In this document: one piece after another, positions 11,142-21,718 of the stretch
Position numbering within the stretch: the stretch's first letter is position 1
How the letters are laid out: each line of letters begins with the position of its first letter
Assembly (NCBI GenBank): GCA_010015675.1
Contig: ML976979.1
Location: forward strand, 112,700-176,699
Reading direction: 5' to 3'
DNA from: Byssothecium circinans
Taxonomy: Eukaryota > Ascomycota > Dothideomycetes > Pleosporales > Massarinaceae
DNA: 64,000 nt
The notes under the pieces: generated by a model
Databases searched by the model: none
What the model saw: only the letters and a program-made list of their open reading frames with translations
Told to the model about the DNA's origin: nothing
Translations under genes and position numbers: made by a program

Positions 11142-11514
11142 GATTGCTCTACTCTAGCTCCCCTATAGTGCAGCAGGTTCAAGTAAAGGTCTGCCGTATT
11201 CGGGTGCGTATTCGTATTGCATTCAATATTGAATCTTCCATGAGACGACGTGTTACAGCTTGCATTGGGGTAGTAAATGTCGCGCGCGATGAAGTGTGGA
11301 TGGAAGCTACGGTTGGCGGAGATGACGGTTGATGTATGAACTTATCGATAAGCGTGGAGTCATACTAGCCAACATAGGAGATGACGCAGCGCCCCATGTT
11401 GAGTCATGGATATGTTAAAGGGCGGAACACGAGAGAGACACGAAAAGGGCTGCATTATGCGCGGAATTCAAGGCTACAATGCTAGAGTTTATTGTTGGCG
11501 AATCCTGCGCCAGC
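11142..11514. other. Intergenic region upstream of the GTPBP1-type gene
   Basis: 373 bp between the GTPase start and the stop of the indoleamine dioxygenase gene, both on the minus strand. It should contain the GTPase promoter and the dioxygenase 3' end. No other feature seen. Confidence 0.4.
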
Positions 11515-13135
11515 TCAGGAAGCAGCAACGCCTCGTTCCCCGCAGTACTTCTCCACTTCCTTCTTCAGCGTTTCGCGCTGCAAGTTCACAGTATCCATGA
11601 TATCACTGACGCCATTGACTGCCTTACAATATCCTTCAGTCTCCAGCATCTGCGCCATGACGGCTTGTAGTTGATTCGGGAGCCACTGCAACAGTCAGCA
11701 ATCACCTTCATCTTCCATCTACTTACGCAGACTTGAACTTACAGTAACAATAGGGCTTCCACCAGTCGCAGTAGGGTGCGCCGTCCTCTTCAAGATATAC
11801 TCCCTAGTGAAGCACCAATGCCGCCAGCGGAAATCACGCACCTGATCGAGTGCTTGCAGATACAGCGCAGCAGAGACCGAGTCCTGGAGCGCAAAGGCTT
11901 TCACTCCGGCGGATTGTGCACTGTTGCGGACTGCTTCGAGAAACTCGCGGTGGTTTCCTGGGCGATACTGTCTGAAGTCCTTGAGGATTTCAGTGAGTGG
12001 GGTTTCCGGCATGTGGATCTGGAGAAGGTTGTCGCAGAGCGGGATCTGTGATATGTCAGTAAATGCAAATGGATCGGGATGGTGACGGAGAATTTACCAT
12101 GCTGTCGTTGGCTCCGGATTCACCTCTGAATGACATTGGCTCCTCGCTCACACCTTCGTAGATCACGCCATTTGGGAACATCGACTGAGACGTAATTCCG
12201 AAGATGAAGGTGCGGAAAGTCGTGTAGCCCTGCGGCTTACTGCGATTCCACATGGCTGTTTCACGTTAGTGTTATTCCGATGACATTATTCCGATACACT
12301 CACTATTCATGACAGCATTGACATTTTTGAGCCCAGCAACCAAGATACGAAGCCCATCGTCAAATTGCTCTCGGTCCTGAGCCACGCACCCCTCAAGCAT
12401 CTCCACGGTACCTTTGATAAGAGCACCGGATTCTTTGACCATGGCGATATGCACCAGGACGAAGCCTGCCTCGGATGAAGCAGGGTCGAGACCATGCTCG
12501 AAGGCGCGAATTAGGCGTAGATTGTCGTACTCAAGTCCTAACTCCGGGTCTTCCAGACGGTAGTTGAAGAGCGCATAGCTCCCAGCGTACTCCATGAAGG
12601 GCTTGAACCCGGCACTGACGCGTTGCCACGTGATTAGTTCAGGTCGCACGAAGAGACGCGGAACATCATGGCACCATGGAATTGCAACTTACATCTCAGC
12701 GATCTTGACAATAGGTAGAGCGATGTTGCGCGGCAACGTTTGTCGTCCAAGACCATACGGCTCGTCTCTCAAGAACCTCTCATGGCAAGGCTCCAGTAGG
12801 TACGCCGATGCAAGGAAAGAGTAGTCTCTGTACAAGGCGTTCATGACAACGAGGTCATCTCGATACTTATTCACCTGATCCGAAAGGTCATTTAACTCCT
12901 TGTCGACAGTGTCGCCGAAGGTGAAGTTTGCGAGAAGCCCAGGTTCACCCGACAGCGTCTTGACTGGCATGCGTTGAAGCAAGGTCTCAACAGCCTCGAA
13001 TTCCTTTGGTAGCTTGACGAGCGGCTCTTGACGAGGCAAGAACCCTCTAGTCGTCGACACCATAAAAGCGGCAAGAGAGTGGTCATCCGGACGGGTGTCC
13101 GTCATGACAGGAAAGTCGAACGAGGAAGAAGCCAT
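11515..13135 (-). CDS. Indoleamine 2,3-dioxygenase (IDO)
   Basis: Five exons on the minus strand (12693-13135, 12304-12614, 12098-12255, 11743-12045, 11515-11685) encode 461 aa with phases closing. IDO is a haem enzyme that opens the indole ring of L-tryptophan to N-formylkynurenine, first step of the kynurenine/NAD route. Family landmarks in order: FLPRQEPLVKLP near the N-terminus; AGFKPFMEYAGSYALFNYRL in the substrate-pocket helix (rebuilt across intron 1); NAVMNTMWNRSKPQGYTTFR (rebuilt across intron 2); SFRGESGANDSMIPLCDNLL; and FRWRHWCFTREYI, whose His380 is the expected proximal haem ligand, followed by TATGGSPIVTWLPNQL. Filamentous fungi often have several IDO paralogues with different affinities; which subtype this is cannot be told here. 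No kynurenine-pathway neighbour is visible. Confidence 0.95.
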
Positions 13136-14328
13136 GATGAGACGCAGTGATGAAGACGGCAAGTAATAGACAGTGGACCAGGTAAAAGTCGGTCAAATAA
13201 TTCGGGTTGTGGTAATGAATCAAGACGTCTCGGCTTCCCGAATCGCGCTTATATCTCGAGGCCGGAAAGATCCCGTGGCCGGAATTGAAGAGACTCCAAA
13301 GAGATAAGGATACGTAATAGCAAGATCACTTGACCAAGTCTTGCACTCCAAGGCCCGGTTTGATCCTGCAATGCCCGGCCTTTCGACCAACCGTTGCCCA
13401 ACTGTTGATAGGATCTTCCTATCTGTTGTCAATAAAGCTTGCCCTCAAGGCTGCCAAGACCGGAAACAAAGAATAGCTCGCGGCTGACCGGCTGAGAGGT
13501 CTAGACTTAATGGACTGAGACTTTTCTGAGGATCCATTTACTGTCGATGTTGTTGGAAGGACACTGAGGGTAGGTGTGGACGGTGAAAGAGAGGTCACTT
13601 GACCTGCAGCCACCAGCTCTCGGTCAACCATCTGGCCTACCGTTCCTCTACACTGAGCTCTTACGACGTGCTTGGTAGCATAGATTGAAATTTTCTCATG
13701 CCTTTAGATATCTCTATCTCTTGTGTGTATCTGCATCGTATGGGACAGATCGGAAGGAGTGGGCTTGGGGTTATGCTGACAGCTTCCGAACCAATTGAAC
13801 TCCCCAGCGGATCATTTCTTCAGGAAAAGAATGGGATGAAGCGAGATATTCCGCCTCCTGTGGTGATGAAGTAATTAGAAATGCTGTCAAGGTTATTCCC
13901 GCCCTTAGATCAACTGGTTGAGCCCTTGAGCAGGTACGCTAAACCAGAAAGGAACGCCGCTTATCGGCCAACGAACTCTCAGCCGAGGCAAAGCCGCGGA
14001 AAGCCGTCCTCCGCCCTTTACGCTCCAACGTTTTCACACATCTCATTGAAAGGGATCAGATGCTTCTACATCGATGCAAATATTCATACAGCTGAGTCGC
14101 TCCTCTTCGCGTACGCCAATGGCCTCATCAGCACAGCCCTTCGCCGAGGCGCTGCGCCACATGATTTTTAGAAGCTGAGATACGGAGAAGTGGCATAAAT
14201 CAGTGAACAACCACCTTGATTCAATTACATTTCCATTTCGCTTTCTCTAACACGGATTTAATACGTACGGTCAAACTATCGACAAGAGGTGGTACACCTC
14301 TTGGCACTTCTTACCCAAGGTCGCACCT
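13136..14328. other. Intergenic region between IDO and the RNA ligase gene
   Basis: 1.2 kb between two divergently oriented genes. Open frames here are under 100 codons, mutually overlapping and without recognisable composition. I see nothing beyond presumed promoters. Confidence 0.45.
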
Positions 14329-15502
14329 ATGGCAACTCCCGCAGAATCAACGCTCTACCCCAAGATCACGAATCACGTTTCCGAGGTCGTCAAGTCCCTG
14401 CGATGGCAACTACAAGATCCAAACGAGCCGGAAAAGCCGGTGGTTTTGGATCCAATACCAATCGTGGGAACAGTCAAGCTACACGGTACGTAGCCATCGC
14501 TAATAAGCCACACCTATGACTCAGCATACCGTGGCACTTTGCAATATTCCGCCTGTGTCGATAGGTCATGATAACTTCCGTATGAGCTTCACTAATTTCC
14601 ATCAAGGTACGCACGCTGATATACTCGTCGGAAGTGATGACAGCATTACCTTGCAATCGCGGAATAATGTCAATTTGCGCGTGACAGCAGATAACTTCGA
14701 CTTCGCCAAGTCTATGAGTCAGGTCCGGCCAACTCTGCTTCGCCTTCGCGATCAATTCGTCAGCCGCTGGAAGGAGCTTAACCCCAGCACTGCCCTAGAC
14801 TACAGTCTCCCAGTCACGATCGCCGGCGAATGGATAGGTGAAAAGATCCAGAAGGGCGTTGCTATTGCTCATCTCCCGAAGACCCTTGTCATCATTTCTG
14901 CAAAGATTAATGGGGAATGGGTATCAGACAGTGACTACGCCAACATTGAAGCGCCAAAAGCTAATATCTACAACGTCTCTCGAGGGGGCATTTACCACTC
15001 AATTCTCTACCCTGACGATCTTCAGCGAACAATCGATGAGCTGGAGCCCCTGGCCGAAAAAATTGCGGTATGCTGCCCATTCGCGAAGTCTTTTGACATT
15101 GTCGGTGAAGGCGAAGGTCTAGTCTGGAAACTCGTCCCCTACATCTCCGACCCAAGGCTGTGGTTCAAGACTAAGGGTGGCAAGTTCAAGCCTACATTCA
15201 CGCCAGCGCCAAAGAAACTACCCGTGGACCAAGAGGAGAAGAGGGAAGCTGCTGCAACGGTGGCGAAGATCTGGTGCTCGGAGATGAGGCTTGAACAAGG
15301 CTGGGACTACTTAAGAGAGAAGAGTATCGCGAGGAACATGAAGGCCATAGCAGCGTTTTTGAAGTGGGTCCAGAATGATATCCTGGTAGAGGAAAAGGGG
15401 TATATTGAGGACAATGGAGTGGTGGAGGGGATGCTACGGATTGAGATTGCTAAGATCGCGAAGTCGTGGTTCTTAGCGAGGGTTGCGCGGGGGGTGGAAT
15501 AG
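14329..15502 (+). CDS. T4 Rnl-like RNA ligase domain protein
   Basis: Two exons, 14329-14485 and 14607-15502 (intron 121 bp), encode 350 aa. The nucleotidyltransferase motifs of RNA ligases are present: motif I KLHG with the predicted AMP-accepting Lys50 (its glycine codon is split by the intron), motif III-like IAGEWIG, motif IV GEGLVWKLV and motif V FKTKGGKF. The C-terminal 100 residues are helical and charged, as in the accessory domains of Rnl1/Rnl2-type enzymes. Such enzymes join RNA 5'-phosphate to 3'-hydroxyl ends using ATP. This is a stand-alone ligase, clearly not the large tRNA ligase Trl1, which also carries kinase and phosphodiesterase domains. A single open frame starting at 14516 would omit motif I, so the spliced model is preferred. 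Substrate and cellular role are unknown. Confidence 0.88.
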
Positions 15503-16301
15503 GTGCTTGAGGTCTGGTGGGGAGTCGATTCAGTTGCTCTGCAGCTTTTTACGCTGGACGAAGCAACTTTTTCAACGCCCTCCACGCAATAACTCTAACC
15601 TATTCGTATAATCAATGCCACCTCAATCTCAATTTCTTAGGTCCGAGATCGTATTCACATCATCAACCCCTCAGAATACTTCTGACCTCTCTCTTGCTTA
15701 CAGGCATGCGCTCGCTTCTATTTTCCGTTCTCGATTGGTCATCTAACCGATCCTTGTTTCCGAACTCCATCCTGTTCGGAGGAAAGCTGGAGATTAAACA
15801 TGGAGTTAGCTAGGAAACTGAAACTTTTACGTCTGACCTCGATTGATGACGCTGGTCGTTCACGCTATCGCTGTAAGAGGAAATGTTCCCAACTTCGCGA
15901 TCTACGCCAATGGGACCCACCTATAGTGAGTCCAACCCTGTTTCCGGCCTGTCTGTATATATCTATACTACCCGTTCATACAAGAGATTCTCTCCCTTCC
16001 TCACACCAAAACATCTCACAAGCAAGCTCTAAATGATATTTCTCCCTCGGAACCAGATTGCCCTCGCCACCAATCCCGAAGCTCCCCGCTCAAAGCTTAA
16101 CCAAAACAAGCCTCACCCTCCGTCCAGAAGCGCCCGGGCACAGACCACCGTCGATCACCGCAGCCGCATTCCCTCCCCGCCAACCTCGGCGTCATACAAA
16201 AGAGAATCCCACCCCATCTCACGCGACTGAACATTCAGCACCACCACCCACTTTTCCTCTCAAAAGCCGTGGGCCAACCCAATCCGCTGCGCAAGCACGC
16301 A
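15503..16301. other. Intergenic region
   Basis: About 800 bp upstream of the F-box-like gene. Open frames at 15517-15813 and 16033-16507 are rich in P, S, T and R with no domain signal and run into the neighbouring gene in the wrong frame. Probably promoter and 5' UTR. Confidence 0.4.
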
Positions 16302-17356
16302 ATGAGGACGAAACTCTCCAGCATTATTCCCAGCATGCGCTGGATCCCGCACGACATCGACAACGAAAACGAACCCAGAGAGAAAACGAAACAACGCCCA
16401 AAGACTCCCTTTCTACTCTTCTCAAAGACGAAGCGGAGTTCCGAGCCCAATCATGGTGCTCCGAGGCGGCGCAAATCTACGCTTTCGTTGACGAGTGTGC
16501 CGGATGAGGAATTGGATCAGCGCACGCATATGCAAGGGCAAAGCATGTTTTTCGCGATGCTACCCCTTGAGATTAGGAAGATCGTGTATGAATATGTTAT
16601 GGGTGAGGAGACTATTCATTTGACTTTGGGGGCGAAACGGAGGTTTGCGCATTTCAAGTGTCCGAGGGATGGCGCGGTCATAGATGCTGATAGCGATGCA
16701 CGTGGGATGGGAGGAGTGGAGGAGGATTGTGGGTGTAGAATTTTGGTGGGAGGGGCGCAGAGTGGGAGGTTGAGTGGGGCGTGCTCGAGGATCCTGAGGA
16801 CGTGTCGGAGGATGTGAGTATATGTATCCCCTGGCGAGGTGTTAGGGATTGGAATGGGAAGGAGTGTGTAAACTAACGGGGAAACAGGTACCGCGAAGCC
16901 GTCCCACATCTCTACACCCCACATACCTTCTCCCTCCTCCACATAACCCACCTCCTATACCTCCCCTCCCGCATCCCGCAACCGCGTCTCAACACCATCC
17001 GCACCCTGCGTCTCCGGTGGGCTATCCGCGCGCTCCCATATTTCCGGCGCGGCATGTCGAATCGTCTCGCGTATCCCGAGGATACGGCGAATTGGGAGAA
17101 AGCGTGGGGTATCTTGGCTAGTATGCGGGGGCTGCAGGACTTGAGGGTTGTCATTGTGGATAGTAGTCGGGATTCGATTTGGGAGGCGCAGTGGTTGGGC
17201 TTGGAGGAGAAGCTGCTGGAGAGTGTGAGGAGGGTTGGGGGAGTTAGGAGGGTGGAGGTAGTGCTGCCGTATGCGAGTTGTAGTGTTGATTGGGATTTGG
17301 GGGGTGCGGTGGTGTTGAGGAAGCCGGAGCGGGCTGTGGTTGAGGAGGAAGAGTGA
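16302..17356 (+). CDS. F-box-like / DUF7730-style protein
   Basis: Two exons, 16302-16813 and 16888-17356, encode 326 aa. The intron (GTGAGT...ACAG, 74 bp) rebuilds the continuous sequence CRRMYREAVPHLYTPHTFSL. The core near residue 80, MLPLEIRKIVYEYVMGEETIHL, followed by a later CRRxYREAxPxLYxxxTFS, is the standard pattern of a large family in dothideomycetes and eurotiomycetes, related to F-box proteins by its LPxEIRxxIY start. Members are of unknown function, probably protein-interaction adaptors. The N-terminal 70 residues are basic and low in complexity. The first ATG in frame is at 16302; the frame is open a little further left but without ATG. The gene ends about 120 bp before a transposon insertion. 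Confidence 0.77.
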
Positions 17357-17479
17357 TTGATAACTCAGAATTAATCCTTCAGAAGAGTAGAAGTAGAGTT
17401 AAGGCAACATCAAATCATGATACGGATACACTGAGTATGAAAAAATAGGTGAGCAATTATATTTGAAGATAAGAAAGTA

Positions 17480-17538
17480 ACGTAAAGCACCACCGAACCG
17501 CGCACACCACCGAACCGCGCAGAACTCCTTGGCAACAC
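17480..17538 (+). repeat. Left terminal inverted repeat of the Fot1-like element
   Basis: 59 bp, matching the reverse complement of 19253-19311 with two C/T differences. It contains an internal direct duplication of a 17-bp unit and ends in CTTGGCAACAC. Confidence 0.92.
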
Positions 17539-17542
17539 TAAC

Positions 17543-19230
17543 TTACTTAACTTCATCGCTATTATCGTCCGCATCACTACTTGACATGATAAACTGAGTA
17601 CTAGCCTCCGACTCAGAAGAACCCTCTTCATCTGCTTGACACGTTCTCGCGTTATGCCCAGCCTTACCGCAGTTGCCGCAGTGGCGAACACCTAGTTGTC
17701 GCACTTCGCGTTCACCCTCCACCCTCGCCCTCTTACGGTTCTGAACGGTTCCTGACGGTTTAGAACCGTTCTGGTCTGCTGTAGGACCATACTCCATAGT
17801 GCCGCCCTTCTAAATATACTTGCGCTTACCGCTGCAAGTTGCTTTTTAAGCTCTTTAATGCGCGCCTTTATAAGCACGCTGCCTTGCAGCACTAACTTAG
17901 TGCCTTTGACAAGCTGCGAAAGCCCACCGCGCGCTGTTTGTGGTAACCAAGTAATAGAATCTTGTATAAGCCTTAACTACGAGCCAAATTCGCGTGTATT
18001 ACTTGGAGTTCTTAATTGCCACGGCGTCTCTAGTAGTAGGGGTCCCGGTGGGGTGCGTATACGCACATTAAGGCGATTAAGTACCACCTACGCGTTTAGA
18101 GGGACTAGCCCTGTTGCCTTAAAGGCCTTTTAACAGTTCTTAACCGTAAACACGGTTGAAAACGCGTCTTTAAAGGCTAGTAGGAACGCTTCCTTGTTAA
18201 CGTAAAAGACGTGTTGGCGCGCTAAGTTCCAAATAGTCTTAGAGTACTTGCGCTTAGGCGGCGAGAATAACACCACATCAAGCGGCTGAAGGATGTGTGA
18301 TGAGTGCGCTGGCATACAAAGCGTAATAATCTTGTTGTCCTTGTAATAATCCTTAAAATCCTAATTTAGGTAGCTTTCGTGGCCATCTAAAATTAGCAAC
18401 TAGTATACACCTACTACTATATTTTTTGTATGCTTATTAAAGTGCTTCAACTACGCGAGACTAAGCTCATTAGTCGTTCATCCGTTCTCTAAGACCGAGA
18501 GCTTCTAATTGCGTGGTATATCGGCTTCCTAGTACCACAAAAAGATGTAGACGCGTCCTTTGTATATAATGAATAGTAGGGTGTATTTACTATTCGAACG
18601 TATACTCTAGATTTCTGTCACCTACTCTTTATGGCCTGGTTGAACAATAGTAGGCCTTGCTCGCCTCTCTAAGCTAGTGACTACTTTTATAGAGCCAATA
18701 ATGCCTATCTAAAAGCTAGTCTCGTCGAAGTTGTGCATATCGTCATTGTGTATGCCGTACTCGATCTTGGTGTCTTCTACAAGCTTAAACCACCCACCGA
18801 CCACCTCAGGATCTTCCTATAGAGCCCTCTAACGGTCCTTAGCACGGTTCTAGACAGTTCGTAACTGTTCTGAATAGTTTACGAACCGTTCTGCCTAGTT
18901 CTTGCCCACCCTCTCTTTACCCCGCTTAGCTAGTAGTTTATTCGCCATATCCGACACTTCGCCCAGCGTAGGCGCGAATCCTCGCGAATTAAGGTCGAGG
19001 ATGTATTTAACAATCGTCTTGTACTCGGTCAGGGACAGTTTTAAACAGTTCGGAACTGTTTCTGCTCGAAAAGGTATTCCTTTGGCGCGTTCGTTGAGGA
19101 CTCGGTCCTTAACGTTAAAGGCTTCAGCAGCGCGTCGGAGGCTTGGAAATTGGCCTCTATTGTATGCAGCAAGGGCAAGCTAAAGTCTACCTTCGTGTTA
19201 GAGTGCTTCAGACCGACGTTGTTGTGGCAT
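17543..19230 (-). pseudogene. Fot1/pogo-type DDE transposase, degenerate
   Basis: Reads on the minus strand from an ATG at 19230 (just inside the right repeat) to a stop at 17543. Recognisable pieces: an N-terminal helix-turn-helix segment at 19000-19230 (SLRRAAEAFNV-like, in frame fragments); a DDE-core segment at 18361-18411 reading LLILDGHESY; the diagnostic PAHSSHILQPLDV at 18260-18315; and a C-terminal zinc knuckle CGNCGKAGHNARTC at 17640-17690, as in fungal pogo transposases. Many in-frame stops interrupt it: the LDGHES segment is flanked by two TAG codons within 17 codons where the family usually has other residues, which fits CAG-to-TAG change. Not functional. Confidence 0.85.
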
Positions 19231-19252
19231 TTTCGCGTTGAAGATGGTGATG

Positions 19253-19311
19253 GTGTTGCCAAGGAATTCTGCGCGGTTCAGTGGTGTGCGCGGTTCGGTG
19301 GTGCTTTACGT
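19253..19311 (-). repeat. Right terminal inverted repeat of the Fot1-like element
   Basis: 59 bp inverted partner of 17480-17538, with the same two 17-bp subrepeats; two transitions relative to the left copy. Confidence 0.92.
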
Positions 19312-20192
19312 TAATCATAATGTGGATACAGTAATGGAGCACTTAATAAGTTGTCGATCCGCGGGATATATAACCGCTCACACTGATTTCGTTTTCCGAA
19401 TAGCTCTATCTGAAGGGTGTATTTCCATTGATTTCACGCTTAATTTATTATTACTTCCCAATAACAATCAGTCATATCTACATCACAAACTCCGATAATA
19501 AAAGGGATACAAGCTCGTCGATCGAAAAGCTAGCAGCTGTTCATCAGCAACTCTACCATAATTTCACTATGGAATTGGCCAGGCTCCAGCATCAGTGTTT
19601 ATTGGTTAATACTGCATACTCAACTCGGCGCGCTAATGAAATGGTACTAATAGATCTATCTCTGTTGATAATCCCATAACTATATCATACCCCTCTTTAG
19701 ATGAGTCATTAAACTCCCCCTTCAACTGCCTAGAGGGATTTTCAACCCTTTCATCTCAACTGAAGCTGCTCTCTCTGCATCCTCTATGCTTGTCGCCGTG
19801 ACGACAAATACGCATGGCAGAACTGAGACTGCACCCAGAGTCTACGCCTAATCGTATGTTGTTAACAATGTGTAGGCTGGTCGCGCTTTAGGAGATAGCT
19901 CTATTGCACATAATGATACCTGTGGTGATTTGTATGATGACGTAGAGGATAAGGTATGCACCATCTCCATTGTTTAACATTGCACAATGCACTGGTTGAT
20001 GTGCGGTTGACTGGGTGTATAATCCTGCTCTGTTCCTACGGCCACATTATTTTCACTCATTGTGAACACTGCACGAGCTCCCATACAAAAGCACACATAA
20101 GCTTTCCCTTACATTCCGTAAACCATTCACGAACTATCTCCATCAACCAGTTAGTCACATCAGCCACATTCGCTTGCACTAAAAACTCAGCC
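19312..20192. other. Intergenic region right of the transposon
   Basis: About 880 bp, AT-richer than its surroundings to about 19700, with no credible coding frame. It holds the promoter of the kinase-like gene that follows. An open frame upstream of 20193 in the same phase has no protein-like composition and is taken as 5' UTR. Confidence 0.4.
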
Positions 20193-21317
20193 ATGGTTCA
20201 GGACATCCACTCGGACCCTGGTGCCGTTAACACTTTCATCAAAGCCACACGCGGAAAATACGTCCCCGTAGCCATCGCAGGCCAAGGTAAGAGCGGACAG
20301 GTATGGTACGCACTTCAAAAGAGTCTAATCAAGCAATCCTCCAGCGCATCACAGATCCCCGCCCTCCGATCCCAAGTATGCGCTGTGAAAGTCTTCGTCA
20401 GCGAGATCCCGGGTTTCTTGCCCAAGAAAAAGCAAACAGAATCCTACATCGACAGCGTCATCCGCGAATTCGGCCAAGCAGAAATCAGCAAAGAAAGCAG
20501 CAACAAGGAAATCGCCGCTCTCCTCGAGCTCAAACGAGACCCCGGCCCATTTCCCCACCGCCTCCCCCAACTCATCGAAGCCCTCACACTCTCCGAAGCC
20601 GAGAAAGGTATGCCCGCATTGATATCCATGAAAGCCATCCAGGGGTTCCAACTAAGTGAGTTCATGACCGTCGCTACGCTCTTCCAAAACTGCCCGTTCC
20701 CCGAAGCGCTAATGTACCACCTCTTCGTGCAGCTCATGGAAGGCCTAGAGTTCCTGCATAACCGCAATCCCTCGATGTCGAAGACCGATATCCAGCCCAT
20801 CAACATCATGGTCGATCCCACCGGGTCCGAGGTCCCCGGTCTTCCGAACTTCGTCTTCATCGACTTTGGGGGCTCGAGGCTCCACATCGATAATAACTCT
20901 AAAATGGGGAACAGATACAGCGTATACCGCGAACTCCATCGGCTCGCCAAGAGACACCACGTCTGCGATACCGAAGTCCCAGTCCCAGAGGAAGAGGTAT
21001 CGAGACTCCAGTACGAGGTCTGCACACACCATAACAAGGACTGGAAAGGCTTCGTCGATGCGCTGCGTTTCGCTAATCAGATGATGTCCGAGAGTTTTGC
21101 TATGGGTGTGCGACTCGTAGGAGGGGGACCGGACCAGGAGCTGCGGTCTGGGGGGCGTTTGTTTGAGATGGCGAAGGTGAAGCGGACAAAGGCTAATGAT
21201 ATCAATCATCGTATTATCGATGCCCTGATGAGTTGGACAGCCCGGGAGCACGGGAGGTTCCCGTCTGAGGAGGAGGTGAGGGAGGCTATTGCTGTGGATG
21301 AGAAGAGATGTCGCTAG
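20193..21317 (+). CDS. Protein-kinase-fold protein, lineage-specific
   Basis: Intronless, 374 aa from the ATG at 20193 (MVQDIHSDPGAV). Kinase landmarks can be followed in order: a glycine loop GQGKSGQVWYAL near residue 30, a beta-3 lysine in VCAVKVFV, a catalytic-loop equivalent SKTDIQPINIMVD where the usual HRD is KTD but the aspartate and the asparagine five residues on are kept, and VFIDFGGSRL for the DFG. No clear APE motif follows; the C-lobe is short and helical. It could be an active but divergent kinase or a pseudokinase with a remodelled activation segment. Substrate unknown. It is the first gene right of the transposon. Confidence 0.76.
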   Translation: MVQDIHSDPGAVNTFIKATRGKYVPVAIAGQGKSGQVWYALQKSLIKQSSSASQIPALRSQVCAVKVFVSEIPGFLPKKKQTESYIDSVIREFGQAEISKESSNKEIAALLELKRDPGPFPHRLPQLIEALTLSEAEKGMPALISMKAIQGFQLSEFMTVATLFQNCPFPEALMYHLFVQLMEGLEFLHNRNPSMSKTDIQPINIMVDPTGSEVPGLPNFVFIDFGGSRLHIDNNSKMGNRYSVYRELHRLAKRHHVCDTEVPVPEEEVSRLQYEVCTHHNKDWKGFVDALRFANQMMSESFAMGVRLVGGGPDQELRSGGRLFEMAKVKRTKANDINHRIIDALMSWTAREHGRFPSEEEVREAIAVDEKRCR

Positions 21318-21718
21318 ATTGATGCATAGTCGTGTAGTTCCCGCATTTTCTTAGAGCATGAGGTTGCCGATTGCACGTTCTCGTGAATTAGATTGTCACG
21401 TGATATATGAAGCGCAAGTTGGCTCTCTGTAATCAGTGGGCATGATCCGCTTTCAATTCATACATGTTAGGAAAACATTACGTGCATCCCATTGTGACCG
21501 AACAACCGCCGTCGCAAAAATATATCTTCTTCTTCAGCGCCTGAAATGTGGCAGCGTGACTTTATAAGACTATAAATACTGTGCAATATCTATCGGATTC
21601 GAAGTAGGACTTAACAGTAATCTTAGGCTTTCTTGCTGCCGGAGTTTCCGACGAGAAGTGATGCGGTAGCCATTCTCAATGCACTACGGTTCGAGAACTA
21701 GCTCTACTTTCATCGATT
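21318..21718. other. Convergent intergenic region
   Basis: 401 bp between the 3' ends of the kinase-like and alpha/beta-hydrolase genes. Nothing recognisable beyond presumed terminators. Confidence 0.4.

Larger units (their letters stand above)
17480..19311 (-). mobile_element. Fot1/pogo-like DNA transposon, complete but inactive
   Basis: An 1832-bp element bounded by 59-bp terminal inverted repeats (17480-17538 and 19253-19311) and flanked by TA on both sides (17478-17479 and 19312-19313), the target duplication of Tc1/mariner-pogo elements. Each repeat starts ACGTAAAGCACCACCGAACC and holds two tandem copies of a 17-bp subrepeat (CACCACCGAACCGCGCA type). The two ends differ at only two positions, both C/T transitions. 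Size, TA duplication and the minus-strand DDE transposase relic fit the Fot1/pogo group of fungi. The transposase is broken (separate entry), so the copy cannot move by itself. Confidence 0.9.

Noticed and set aside
14516..15502. Single-exon model of the RNA ligase starting at the ATG at 14516
   Set aside because: It would lose the KLHG motif; the spliced model with exon 14329-14485 restores it in phase.
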